A stretch of 43,099 bases of DNA. Source: JAWODU01 sp046483125. GTDB lineage: Bacteria > Verrucomicrobiota > Kiritimatiellia > UBA8416 > JAWODU01. Shown here one piece after another: positions 15,742-24,176 of this stretch (position 1 is its first letter; every line of letters begins with the position of its first letter). A model generated the notes under the pieces. The model had not been told where the DNA came from, searched no databases, and was given only the letters and a program-made list of their open reading frames with translations. The DNA is taken from positions 1 to 43,099 of the forward strand of contig JAWODU010000079.1 in assembly GCA_046483125.1 (NCBI GenBank), in the 5' to 3' direction. The position numbers and the translations under genes were made by a program.

Positions 15742-17232
15742 ATGGCAAAAAGCCGGCATCTTGACGCCCTGATGAGTGAACAGCCGTACGAAGGCCTCAC
15801 CTTCGACGATATTTCGCTGGTGACCGGTTATGCCGATTTCCTGCCCGAGGACACCGATATTTCCACAAAGCTGACCGCGAGGGTAAAACTCAATATGCCG
15901 TTTGTAAGCGCGGCGATGGACACTGTAACCGAGGCCCCCATGGCAATCGCGATGGCGCTCCTGGGGGGGATGGGCGTAATACACAAGAACCTTTCGGCCA
16001 GACTGCAGGCAAAACAGGTAGGTGTGGTCAAACATCATCTGCACGGACTGATACTGGATCCGATAGTGTTCCGGGTTACGGATACACTGGAGGCGATCCG
16101 CGAACGGCGCAGAGAGAAGTCTTACGGATTCAGCGGCTTCCCCGTGCTGGATGAGAACGATAAAGTTGCCGGTATCCTGACTTCTACGGACATCAGGTTC
16201 GCGCCCGATGAAAACGCGAAAGCAGGTGACGTGATGACGCGTAACGTCATTACCGCGCCGCCCGGCACCGGTCTGAAAGAAGCCTACGAAATCATGATGC
16301 GCGGTAAGATCGGCAAACTGCCGCTTGTGGACGACGGCAGGCTGGTTGGCTTGTACAGTTTTACCGATGTTCAAAACCTGGTGCGAAATGTGCACCCACT
16401 TTACAACCGGGATGAGAAGTACCGTCTTCGTGTGGGAGCGGCGGTGAGCGCGGGAGATCATGAAAGAGCTGAAGCCCTGGCGGAGGAGGCTGTGGACGTG
16501 ATTGTGGTGGACAGCGCCCACGGGGATTCGAAAGGCGTTATCGAGACTGTGAAGTGGCTCGCGGGCCGTTACCCGGATATTGACATTATCGGAGGGAACG
16601 TGGCTACGGGCGAGGCGGCCGTCAGGCTCATGAAGGCCGGAGCGCACGGGGTGAAAGTCGGCATAGGGCCCGGCTCCATATGTACTACAAGGGTGGTGTG
16701 CGGTGTGGGTGTGCCCCAGGTGACCGCCGTTTACGAATGTTCGAAGGCGCTGGACGGAAAAGTTCCGGTAATTTCGGACGGCGGGATAAGGCATTCGGGC
16801 GATGTGCCCAAGGCTTTAACCGTCGGGGCCAATGCCGTGATGCTGGGTTCGGTCCTTGCCGGAACCGAGGAAAGCCCCGGGGAAAAGATTATTCACCAGG
16901 GAAGGCAGTACGTCGTGTATCGCGGCATGGGCAGTGAAGCGGCGCTTCGTTCCGGTATCGGCAGTCGTGAGCGTTATGCCCAGACGGGCGTGAGAGACGA
17001 AGACCTGGTTCCGCAGGGCGTGGAAGGCATAGTCCCCTACGCGGGAACAGTAAACAAGGTAATGACACAGTTCTGCGGGGGATTGCGGTCTTCACTCGGT
17101 TACTGCGGATGCAGAACAGTCCGGGAACTGCAGGAAAATGCGCGCTGTGTCAAGATATCGCCGGCCGGTCTGAGCGAGGCGCATCCGCATGACGTAAAAA
17201 TCATGAAAGACGCCCCGAATTACCGGACGTAA
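15742..17232 (+). CDS. guaB: IMP dehydrogenase
   Basis: 496 residues. It oxidises IMP to XMP with NAD, the first committed step to GMP. The N-terminus EGLTFDDISLV is typical. Two CBS domains sit in a loop of the barrel (about residues 95-215). The catalytic loop GIGPGSICTTRVVCGVG carries Cys314. The flap region further on (GMGSEAAL...) and the C-terminal VEGIVPYAG..LRSSLGYCG are all present. Length is normal for a bacterial GuaB. The 151 bases upstream contain a weak TTGACC and no strong -10, so promoter placement is unclear. It is convergent with mlaD with 20 bases between stops. Confidence 0.97.
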   Translation: MAKSRHLDALMSEQPYEGLTFDDISLVTGYADFLPEDTDISTKLTARVKLNMPFVSAAMDTVTEAPMAIAMALLGGMGVIHKNLSARLQAKQVGVVKHHLHGLILDPIVFRVTDTLEAIRERRREKSYGFSGFPVLDENDKVAGILTSTDIRFAPDENAKAGDVMTRNVITAPPGTGLKEAYEIMMRGKIGKLPLVDDGRLVGLYSFTDVQNLVRNVHPLYNRDEKYRLRVGAAVSAGDHERAEALAEEAVDVIVVDSAHGDSKGVIETVKWLAGRYPDIDIIGGNVATGEAAVRLMKAGAHGVKVGIGPGSICTTRVVCGVGVPQVTAVYECSKALDGKVPVISDGGIRHSGDVPKALTVGANAVMLGSVLAGTEESPGEKIIHQGRQYVVYRGMGSEAALRSGIGSRERYAQTGVRDEDLVPQGVEGIVPYAGTVNKVMTQFCGGLRSSLGYCGCRTVRELQENARCVKISPAGLSEAHPHDVKIMKDAPNYRT

Positions 17233-17252
17233 AATCCGTCTTTTCTGTCTTT

Positions 17253-18053
17253 TCAGAACGCGCCGAACATAATACTCGTGAACGTTACAACAGGGGCCGT
17301 TTCGCGCAGGTCGTCTATTGTGGCCCTGCCTTCCTCGAGAATCTGTTTGAGCTGTGTGTAGAGCTCGTCGTCGGAGACGGCCTTGCCGAGGAGGCCTTCG
17401 CCGTTTTCTATCCGCTCGGTGATATCTCTGAGCGAAGCCGCGGAAGCCGAAAGGTCTTTGTAAAGGGTTTCATCCTCGGAAAGCAGTTTGCCGATCATTC
17501 CCTTTCCTTCTTTTATTCGCTCGGTCAGTTCCCTGAGGTCGCTGGACACGCGGGCCAGGTTATCGACGGCACCGTCTTCAATCAGGCCTTTCTTTATCTC
17601 GGCCATGACTTCGGTGGCGTCGGCTATCATGTCTCCTCCGGGCTCTCCGCGTATAACCTGTCCCTCTTTCAGGAGGGGCTTGTCCGAACTGCCTTCGTTG
17701 AGCCTGAGGAGCTTGCCCCCGAAAACGGATGAAGGCATAACTTCGCCCGAGCAGTCTTCATAAAGGGTAACCGGTTTATCCATTATGACTTCCACGCGTA
17801 CGATTCTCTTTTCGCCGTCCGAAAGAGTGAGTTTATCCACCTTGCCGACGGGCATCCCCCTTACCATTACCTTGTCGCCCTCGCGCAGACCTCTGACGTC
17901 GTTGAAGACCAGTTCAAGGCGTCGCTTATAGCCGAACCACGACTCGCGCGACAGGACGGCGGTAAAAACTATGAGACCGGCGAATGCCGCAACTACAAAG
18001 AGACCGACGATAACTTCGGCCCTGACTTCCTTACGTCTTGTGCCGCTGTTCAT
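17253..18053 (-). CDS. mlaD: MlaD/MCE-domain lipid-binding protein of a lipid ABC transporter
   Basis: 266 residues. One N-terminal membrane span (about 13-34, VIVGLFVVAAFAGLIVFTAV) is followed by an MCE domain (about 40-120). It contains the typical LVFNDVRGLREGDKVMVRGMPVGKV opening and PSSVFGGKLLRL segment. The rest (about 130-250) is helical with repeating LS/D-ET-L patterns and may form a coiled bundle. MlaD-type proteins form a hexameric periplasmic ring on the MlaFE transporter and pass phospholipids between membranes. It is the last gene of the mlaEFD set and its start overlaps the stop of mlaF (ATGA). There is no mlaC or mlaB here. Confidence 0.9.
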   Translation of the reverse strand: MNSGTRRKEVRAEVIVGLFVVAAFAGLIVFTAVLSRESWFGYKRRLELVFNDVRGLREGDKVMVRGMPVGKVDKLTLSDGEKRIVRVEVIMDKPVTLYEDCSGEVMPSSVFGGKLLRLNEGSSDKPLLKEGQVIRGEPGGDMIADATEVMAEIKKGLIEDGAVDNLARVSSDLRELTERIKEGKGMIGKLLSEDETLYKDLSASAASLRDITERIENGEGLLGKAVSDDELYTQLKQILEEGRATIDDLRETAPVVTFTSIMFGAF

Positions 18054-18811
18054 TTGATACTCCTTTCCCAGTTGCCTTTTTTTGTTATGAATTGCGACTC
18101 CAGAAAATCCGCGACCCTGGGGTTCTCGGAGTTAACGAATTCTTCCGGGGTCCCCTGTTCAACAATTGTGCCTCCGTCCAGCATGGCGATTTGCGTGCCT
18201 ATGGAAAGAGCGCTGTGGAGGTCATGGGTCACCACCACGCTTGTTACGCCGAGTTCATTCGCAAGGCGCCCTATGAGTGAATCAATGGTTCTGGACGTAA
18301 CCGGGTCAAGCCCCGTGGTCGGTTCGTCGTAAAGTACGATCTCCGGGTCGCGGACTATGGCTCTGGCCAGTCCGGCGCGCTTGCGCATACCGCCGGATAT
18401 TTCCGCGGGCATTTTGGACATGTCGCGGCCGAGTTCCACAAGTTCCAGCGTCCTGGAAACTTTTTCGGATATCTCGGATTCGCTCATCGAGGTCTTCTCG
18501 CGGAGCGGAAGCGCAACGTTGTCTCCCACCGAGATCCAGGCGAGCAGGGCGCCGCCCTGGAAAAGGTAGCCGAAACGCTCTCTGATTGTGTCAAGCTCCT
18601 GCCGTCCGCTCTCGCTTACGGCCCTGTCTTCCACCCAAACGCGCCCCCTGTCCGGCGTCAGAAGCCGTACCATGTGCTTAAGTGTAACGCTCTTGCCGAC
18701 TCCGGAGGGACCGACGATTACAAAGGTTTCGCCCTTGCCTATCTCGAAGCTGAGATTGTCAAGAACCACCTTTCCGCCCAGCTGTTTTGTGACATTTTCG
18801 AATCTGATCAT
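18050..18811 (-). CDS. mlaF: ABC transporter ATPase, MlaF type
   Basis: 253 residues from the ATG at 18811, which overlaps the mlaE stop; longer upstream extensions read through mlaE and are rejected. Walker A is GPSGVGKS (34-41), the signature is ISGGMRKRAGLARAI (138-152; SGGM as in MlaF/Ttg2A), Walker B is VLYDEPTTGLDP (159-170), with a switch histidine in VVTHDLHSA. It powers the lipid transporter with MlaE as permease and MlaD as periplasmic ring. Family direction in E. coli is debated (retrograde import favoured); the sequence does not say which applies here. Confidence 0.93.
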   Translation of the reverse strand: MIRFENVTKQLGGKVVLDNLSFEIGKGETFVIVGPSGVGKSVTLKHMVRLLTPDRGRVWVEDRAVSESGRQELDTIRERFGYLFQGGALLAWISVGDNVALPLREKTSMSESEISEKVSRTLELVELGRDMSKMPAEISGGMRKRAGLARAIVRDPEIVLYDEPTTGLDPVTSRTIDSLIGRLANELGVTSVVVTHDLHSALSIGTQIAMLDGGTIVEQGTPEEFVNSENPRVADFLESQFITKKGNWERSIK

Positions 18812-19623
18812 CAGTAGTAAAAAAGCCTGGTCACGAAGTAACCAAGCATTAGAATTATGAGAAAAGAAATTATGACGGTTTTGCGCGTGGCCATTCCCAC
18901 ACCCACGGCCCCCTGGGTCGCGGCAAAGCCTTCGTGACAGGCGATGGTAGTGATAGCCGCGCCAAAAAGGAAGGCTTTGAGAAGACCAACGTAAAGGTCC
19001 TTGATTTCGGCGTAGCGCGTTGCGTTCTCTATGTAGGCGTTCCACGCGACGCCGAGCTGTGTGTATCCAACCAGTCCACCCCCGGCAACACCGAGGATAC
19101 AGGTATAGAATGTGAGCAGGGGCATCATTACGGCCATCGCGGCCAGCCTCGGCATTACCACAAACCGGACCGGATCGATGGTCATCATCTCAAGCGCCGC
19201 TATTTCGTCGGAGACCGTCATGGTGCCAATCTGCGCGGCCATGGCGGACCCTACGCAGGCGGCCATGATAAGCCCGGTCATAAAGGGACCCATTTCCCTG
19301 AGCATCGACACCATTACAGCGGTACCGATATTCACCTCCTGGTTGAACCTGCGGAGTTCTATGCCCGTCTGAAGAGCCAGGATCATGCCGGTGAAAACCG
19401 CCACGACGGTTATAACTCCCAGGCTCTTTATGCCGGTAATAAACATCTGGTTGGCGACTTCACGCCGTTGACGTCTGGCAAAGACATGGCGGAGAGCCAG
19501 AACTGCCAGACCGAGCAATATGGCCCCCCGGCCGGTTTCCCGGCACATTGTGACTACTGCGCGGCCAAGGGCGCCTATCCTGTTGGCGGGGGGAGGCCTG
19601 TATTCAGGTTCGCGCGTTATCAT
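18811..19623 (-). CDS. mlaE: MlaE-family lipid transporter permease
   Basis: 270 residues from the ATG at 19623, chosen because AAGGACAAGGA lies directly upstream and the upstream gene ends there (ATGA overlap). The MlaE/YrbE pattern is clear: an amphipathic N-terminal helix, then about five hydrophobic segments. It has VAVFTGMILALQTGIELRRF and the conserved RELGP-like turn as LREMGPFMTGLIMAACVGSAMAAQIGTM, then EIAALEMMTIDPVRFVVMPR. The C-terminal LMLGYFVTRLFYY ends at the cytoplasmic face. It forms the membrane channel with MlaF. Its gene follows directly on that of a large envelope protein of unknown function. Confidence 0.93.
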   Translation of the reverse strand: MITREPEYRPPPANRIGALGRAVVTMCRETGRGAILLGLAVLALRHVFARRQRREVANQMFITGIKSLGVITVVAVFTGMILALQTGIELRRFNQEVNIGTAVMVSMLREMGPFMTGLIMAACVGSAMAAQIGTMTVSDEIAALEMMTIDPVRFVVMPRLAAMAVMMPLLTFYTCILGVAGGGLVGYTQLGVAWNAYIENATRYAEIKDLYVGLLKAFLFGAAITTIACHEGFAATQGAVGVGMATRKTVIISFLIILMLGYFVTRLFYY

Positions 19624-21077
19624 TCCTTGTCCTTTCCATTGCCGGGCAGGCCGATCGGGATATACAGCAGGCGGAGTGTTTTTCCGCCGGCGTCCCGTTC
19701 GTATCCGATCAGTCCTTTCAGTATGGACCATCGGCGGCTTTCTCTTTCAACAGAGCTGTCGGTGGAAAACAGGGGAAACACAGAGAAATGCCTGCCGCCT
19801 GCCGGATACCGGTTATATCTTATCAGCCCCCACAGAAACTCGTGGTCGGCACGCTCAGGGCTCCAGCTACCATCGTAAATCGTCCAGAACGGAGCCCAGG
19901 TCCTGTCAACGTATTCGCTGTCGCTGCCCGGCCACAGGTCCAGCACTCTGAACCGCGCCGCCTCCCCGTGACGCCTGTATGACCCTACCGGCCAGAACTT
20001 GAAATAACGGGAGCTTGTTGACGGCTCGCCGGGTCCGTTCGATGGCTTTGCCGCTACGGTTTCAGACCGTATGAAAGGAAGGAACATGAAGCGAAAAAGC
20101 TCGCCTTCATCCCGGGCGGTCCTGTACGTCCACCCTAAAGGCCAGAGGAAGAAACCCGAGGTCGTCCTGTTTTTTCCTTCTCCAGAGGTCCTTCGGCCCC
20201 AGATCGGCCAGATGTAGAGTTTGTCTATTTTTCCGGACGCGTACTGAATAAACGGCCAGGGACAGTAGACGAGGCGCTGGTCCGGGGTTTCCGACCACCT
20301 GAAGAATGGCGGAACTATCCACCAGGTGGACTGATCGCCGACTGCCGCATGCCCGAAAAAGGGAAACAGTATGAATCCTCCGCCTTTGGCGTCCGGGTAA
20401 TCGTATTTCACGGAATTCCAGAAAGGCCAGAGGATGAATTGTTTGCGCCAACGTCCCTCGTTAACGGACCTTCCGTAAAGCGGGAACACGCGAAAGCGGC
20501 TGACGTCCTTGCCTGTTGTCCGGGAAATCAGAGGCCACAGAAAAGTATGAGAAGAAAGATTCCCCGCACGGCTGTGAACGTAAAGCGGAAAGAGCGCGAA
20601 AACAATTGTGTCCATGCCCATGAATTCATTGATCTTGCCTCCGAGCGGGAAGAAGGCAAAGTAGTTTTCGCCTTGCGCGGACCGTCCGGCATACACGAAA
20701 GGAAACCCCATCAGGCGCCAGCGTGAATCGTCGTCGGTGTTGTCGAAATCATGGCCGATTACCGTCAGAAATCGCCAGTGCGTCTCGTTCCGGAAGGTCT
20801 TGTGAGAAAAAACCGGCCAGAGAATTTCGACGAGCGACCGCTCGCTTTCGGGATATTCTGCGATATTGAAAAAGGGACGGAAGGAAAGACACCCGCCTTT
20901 GTTCGGCAGGGAGGACCTTTCGACAAAAGGCCCCAGCGCCTTAAACCTGTCGCCGCCCTCGCGGCCGGTCTGCCAGGAGGCCACGGGTCCGTAATCCGCG
21001 GCGGGTATTGAAGCGGCGGCTGTCACGGCGGCTGACAGGAGCACCATTACCGGAACAAATATGATTTTGACCGTCAA
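19620..21077 (-). CDS. Predicted envelope protein with W/F/P-rich repeats, unknown function
   Basis: 485 residues. A signal peptide is clear (residues 1-22, VMVLLSAAVTAAAS). The mature protein is made of many short segments of the type ILWPFW, VFPLYGR, FLWPL, ILFPFFG and FAFFPLGG, about every 20-30 residues, joined by polar turns. This aromatic/proline alternation suggests a beta-rich repeat, possibly an outer-membrane barrel or a beta-propeller-like periplasmic protein. I know such proteins only as hypothetical proteins in PVC/Omnitrophota-like genomes. It has a good SD (GGAGGTAA) 17 bases after pyrB and its stop overlaps the mlaE start, so it is translated with the lipid transporter. A partner role in outer-membrane lipid transport is inferred from position only. 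Confidence 0.8.
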   Translation of the reverse strand: MTVKIIFVPVMVLLSAAVTAAASIPAADYGPVASWQTGREGGDRFKALGPFVERSSLPNKGGCLSFRPFFNIAEYPESERSLVEILWPVFSHKTFRNETHWRFLTVIGHDFDNTDDDSRWRLMGFPFVYAGRSAQGENYFAFFPLGGKINEFMGMDTIVFALFPLYVHSRAGNLSSHTFLWPLISRTTGKDVSRFRVFPLYGRSVNEGRWRKQFILWPFWNSVKYDYPDAKGGGFILFPFFGHAAVGDQSTWWIVPPFFRWSETPDQRLVYCPWPFIQYASGKIDKLYIWPIWGRRTSGEGKNRTTSGFFLWPLGWTYRTARDEGELFRFMFLPFIRSETVAAKPSNGPGEPSTSSRYFKFWPVGSYRRHGEAARFRVLDLWPGSDSEYVDRTWAPFWTIYDGSWSPERADHEFLWGLIRYNRYPAGGRHFSVFPLFSTDSSVERESRRWSILKGLIGYERDAGGKTLRLLYIPIGLPGNGKDKE

Positions 21078-21094
21078 TCGTTACCTCCGCGGTT

Positions 21095-22153
21095 TCAATA
21101 TCCCATTATTTCGGCGTCCCTGGCGAAAATTGTCGCAATGAGAGCCGCACGGACCCACATGCCGTTGCGCATCTGGCGCCAGTAAACGGCCCTGGGATCG
21201 GCGTCAACGTCGCTGCTGATTTCGTTCCGTCTGGGGAAGGGGTGCATTATGACTGAGTTGGCGCCAAGAAGGTCAAGGTGGGAGGCTTTGAAGCAGTACG
21301 GCGATGTGTCGATTCGCGCGCTTTCTCCGTCCTCCGAATCCCATTCATCCTGTATGCGTGTCATATATATAGCGTCGGCCCGGGGAATCAGGGAATGAAA
21401 ATCGCCGGAAAGCTCAAAGGGCACTTTTTTCTGCCTGAGCATTTCAAGTATGTCATCACCGATCTGCAGTTGTTCCGGCGCCACGAAGCAAAGCTTCACT
21501 CCCGTGTAATTGGTGAGAAGAAAAGACAGCGACCTTACGGTTCTTCCCCTGGCCAGGTCCCCGACGAAGACCACGGTCTTTCCGTCAATCCCGCCGCGTT
21601 TCTCAAAACTTCGCTGAAGAGTGTATATATCCAGCAGAGCCTGCGTGGGGTGCTGGTCTTTCCCGGACCCCGCGTTGATTATGGGCACGGGCCTGTCGGA
21701 GTTCGAGAGGACCCACGCCATTTTTTCGGTCAGTCCGCCCACGTGACTGCGCATTATTATCAGGTCGAAGTACGAACTGAAAGTCCGAACGGAATCCTCC
21801 TGGCTTTCTCCCTTGTACTCGCTGGAGGTCGAGGGGTCGCGTACTTCGCCCAGCTTCAGGCCGAGTATTTCGCATGCGGCGCAGAAGGAGAGAAAAGTCC
21901 TCGTGCTGGGCTGGGTGAAGTAAAGCATGGCACGCCGGTTGGCCAGCAGGCCGCCGAGGAACTGCATTCCGTCTGAAGACTTGGCAATGAACCGGATACG
22001 AGTGGCAAGACGTCCGATGGAATCCAGGCTGTCACGATTGAACTGCCGGGCGTTAAGGACGTGAAAAGGGCGGCCGCCGGAATTGAGATACGGCGTCTTT
22101 TCTTCGAGCGCCAGCCCGCTGAATTTGTCCCACGTTATTTCCGTCAGGTCCAT
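21095..22153 (-). CDS. pyrB: Aspartate carbamoyltransferase catalytic chain
   Basis: 352 residues. It condenses carbamoyl phosphate with aspartate in pyrimidine synthesis. The carbamoyl-phosphate site STRTF is at 83-87, with the preceding FTQP typical of PyrB. The HPTQALLDIYT block is at about 168-178, and MHPFPRRNEIS near 305-315 matches the HPLPR-type aspartate loop. It is longer than the usual 305-310 residues because of an N-terminal extension (about 25 residues) and inserts. The ATG is preceded by AGGAGG. The gene is 44 bases downstream of argF, so two carbamoyltransferases share one transcript. No pyrI regulatory chain is seen. Confidence 0.93.
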   Translation of the reverse strand: MDLTEITWDKFSGLALEEKTPYLNSGGRPFHVLNARQFNRDSLDSIGRLATRIRFIAKSSDGMQFLGGLLANRRAMLYFTQPSTRTFLSFCAACEILGLKLGEVRDPSTSSEYKGESQEDSVRTFSSYFDLIIMRSHVGGLTEKMAWVLSNSDRPVPIINAGSGKDQHPTQALLDIYTLQRSFEKRGGIDGKTVVFVGDLARGRTVRSLSFLLTNYTGVKLCFVAPEQLQIGDDILEMLRQKKVPFELSGDFHSLIPRADAIYMTRIQDEWDSEDGESARIDTSPYCFKASHLDLLGANSVIMHPFPRRNEISSDVDADPRAVYWRQMRNGMWVRAALIATIFARDAEIMGY

Positions 22154-22197
22154 CGCATTCCTCCTGCGCCGACAAAAAACAAAAAACTAATTCCGCG

Positions 22198-23211
22198 TCA
22201 CAGAGTTGCCGCCATGAGCGCCTTGAGAGTGTGCACCCTGTTTTCGGCCTGATCGAATACCCGCGAAAATTCCGATTGAAAGACTTCGTCGGTTACTTCC
22301 ATGGCGCCTGTATCACCGGTAAGCTCCGTGTTGTTATCGTGAAACGCGGGGAGACAATGCAGGAATATCACTTTATTACTGTTAAGATTACCGGTCTTTT
22401 GCATGAGTTTCATGTCTACACGGTAGGGGGTGAGCAGTTTGATGCGTTCGGCCAGTTTTGACTCTTCACCCATTGACGCCCAGACGTCCGTATAGATCAC
22501 GTTGGCTCCCTTGGCGGCGGTTTCCGGCTTTCCGATGACTGAAACTTTGCCGCCGTGTTTCGAAGCGAGCTTGCGGGCCGCGCTTGTGAACGAACGCGGG
22601 GGCGCAAGCTCTTCGGGAGTGCAGTTCACGAAATCCAGCCCGAGCATCGCGCAGGCCGTCGTGAGCGACCGGGCCACGTTATTTCCGCCGTCTCCGCAGT
22701 AAACGAGCTTGAGGTCCTTGAAAGAACCGAATGTTTCGTAAATTGTAAGCATATCGGCCAGCGCCTGCGTGGGGTGGGCGGCGTCGGTCAGACCGTTGTA
22801 CACTGGTACGCCCGCGCATTCGGCAAGGGTTTCGGCTGTCTTCTGGGAAAAGCCCCGGAAGAGTATGGCGTCGAACATTCGGCCGAGAACCCGTGCGGTA
22901 TCCGCGACGGATTCCTTGTGCCCCAGGTGTATCTGGTCCGGCGCCAGGTATTCGGAATTGCCGCCTTCTTCCGCTATGGCCACCGCCGCCGCGCACCGGG
23001 TCCTGGTGGAGGCCTTTTCAAAAAGCAAGGCAAGGTTACGGCCGGCCAGGAGAGATCCCCGCACCTCGCCGTTTTTCCGTCGTTTAAGTTCACCGGCAAG
23101 ATCTATCAGGTGCACGAGTTCCCGATCGGAAAGGTCGCTAAGGGTGAGAAGGCTTTTGCCCTTCATCTTAACGCTGTGGCCGGGGTAATGCTGTGCTTGA
23201 TCTTCCGACAT
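22198..23211 (-). CDS. argF: Ornithine carbamoyltransferase
   Basis: 337 residues from the ATG at 23211, the first sensible start; an internal ATG 16 codons on has no SD. It makes citrulline from ornithine and carbamoyl phosphate in arginine synthesis. Seen motifs: carbamoyl-phosphate loop STRTR (68-72), FRG (118-120), HPTQALADMLT (146-156), DVWASMGEE (242-250) and the ornithine-binding HCLPAFHD (285-292). The DVWASMG block separates it clearly from PyrB. It is the first gene of the minus-strand block argF-pyrB-envelope protein-mlaEFD and is divergent from lpxI, with 128 bases between them. Confidence 0.95.
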   Translation of the reverse strand: MSEDQAQHYPGHSVKMKGKSLLTLSDLSDRELVHLIDLAGELKRRKNGEVRGSLLAGRNLALLFEKASTRTRCAAAVAIAEEGGNSEYLAPDQIHLGHKESVADTARVLGRMFDAILFRGFSQKTAETLAECAGVPVYNGLTDAAHPTQALADMLTIYETFGSFKDLKLVYCGDGGNNVARSLTTACAMLGLDFVNCTPEELAPPRSFTSAARKLASKHGGKVSVIGKPETAAKGANVIYTDVWASMGEESKLAERIKLLTPYRVDMKLMQKTGNLNSNKVIFLHCLPAFHDNNTELTGDTGAMEVTDEVFQSEFSRVFDQAENRVHTLKALMAATL

Positions 23212-23339
23212 TTTACTCTCATGTACCCATTTGATCGGAACAGAACCACAATACAATAACGGCGGCGGAGGTGAAAGCAAATGATTTCGCGCACTGCGGG
23301 CGTCTTTTTTGGCTTCCTTTGACGGGAAGGTGCGGTAAT

Positions 23340-24176
23340 ATGCGGTACATGCAAGAGAAGACACCCGATTCCCTGGCTGTCATCGCCGGCAGGGGGGTTT
23401 ACCCCCGGCTTCTGGCGGAATCGGCCAAAAAGCGCGGCGTGAGAAACCTGTTTGCGGTCGCCTTTCGCGGCGAGACGGATCGCGTCATAGAAAAGTACGC
23501 CGATCATGTCCGGTGGGTGGCCCTCGGACGGCTTAAAGACACTCTCGATGCGTTGCAGTCTTCGGGGTCGTCCCGGGCCGTTATGGCCGGCCAGATAACG
23601 CCTACGCACCTTTTTCGGCTCCGGATGGACCGGGCGATGATGATGCTTTTGCGCCGCCTTCCCGTCAGGAACGCGCATACTATCTTCGGCGCTGTCGCCG
23701 AAGAGCTGAAAAAGGCCGGCATTGATCTGATACCCGCCTCATCCTTTATGGAACCACACATGCCGGAAGCGGGGGTGCTTACCGTGCGCCGGCCGACGGA
23801 AGAGGAAAAAGCCGATGTGGAGACGGGCATGAAAGCCGCGCACGTCCTGAGCGAACTGGATATCGGCCAGACCGTGGCGGTGAAACGCGGCACGGTTATA
23901 GCCGCGGAGGCTTTTGAAGGCACCAACGCCGCCATCCGGCGGGCCGGGCGTCTGGCGGGCGGCGGAATAGTAGTGGTGAAAAAAGCCAAGAGCGGTCACG
24001 ACATGCGTTTCGATATACCGGTGGCGGGAACCCGGACAATCCGGGTTCTCAGAAAGGCCCGGGCCTCGGTACTGGCGCTGGAGGCGGGAAGGTCGATTAT
24101 TCTGGAGAGAGACAAGGTCATCGCAGCGGCCGATCGGGCCGGGATATGCGTGACGGCGGGGAAGGGGCCGGAATGA
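23340..24176 (+). CDS. lpxI: UDP-2,3-diacylglucosamine pyrophosphatase, LpxI type
   Basis: 278 residues from the ATG at 23340, with GGGAAGG about 10 bases upstream; a second ATG at 23349 is possible. LpxI (DUF1009) hydrolyses UDP-2,3-diacylglucosamine to lipid X, replacing LpxH in many bacteria. The N-terminal LAVIAGRGVYPRLLAESAKKRG is characteristic. So are MAGQITPTHLF and the C-terminal EAFEGTNAAIRRAG, which matches the conserved E-GTD block with Asn where Asp is usual, followed by VKKAKSGHDMRFDIP. It overlaps the next gene (ATGA) and is followed two genes on by lpxB, which condenses the product. Confidence 0.92.
   Translation: MRYMQEKTPDSLAVIAGRGVYPRLLAESAKKRGVRNLFAVAFRGETDRVIEKYADHVRWVALGRLKDTLDALQSSGSSRAVMAGQITPTHLFRLRMDRAMMMLLRRLPVRNAHTIFGAVAEELKKAGIDLIPASSFMEPHMPEAGVLTVRRPTEEEKADVETGMKAAHVLSELDIGQTVAVKRGTVIAAEAFEGTNAAIRRAGRLAGGGIVVVKKAKSGHDMRFDIPVAGTRTIRVLRKARASVLALEAGRSIILERDKVIAAADRAGICVTAGKGPE

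Noticed and set aside
18812..19045. Long upstream extension of mlaF
   Set aside because: It reads through the end of mlaE in another frame; MIRFENV at 18811 is the normal ABC start.
23231..23259. TTGATC/CAATAA pair as lpxI promoter
   Set aside because: Spacing is right but the -10 is too far from consensus to support.
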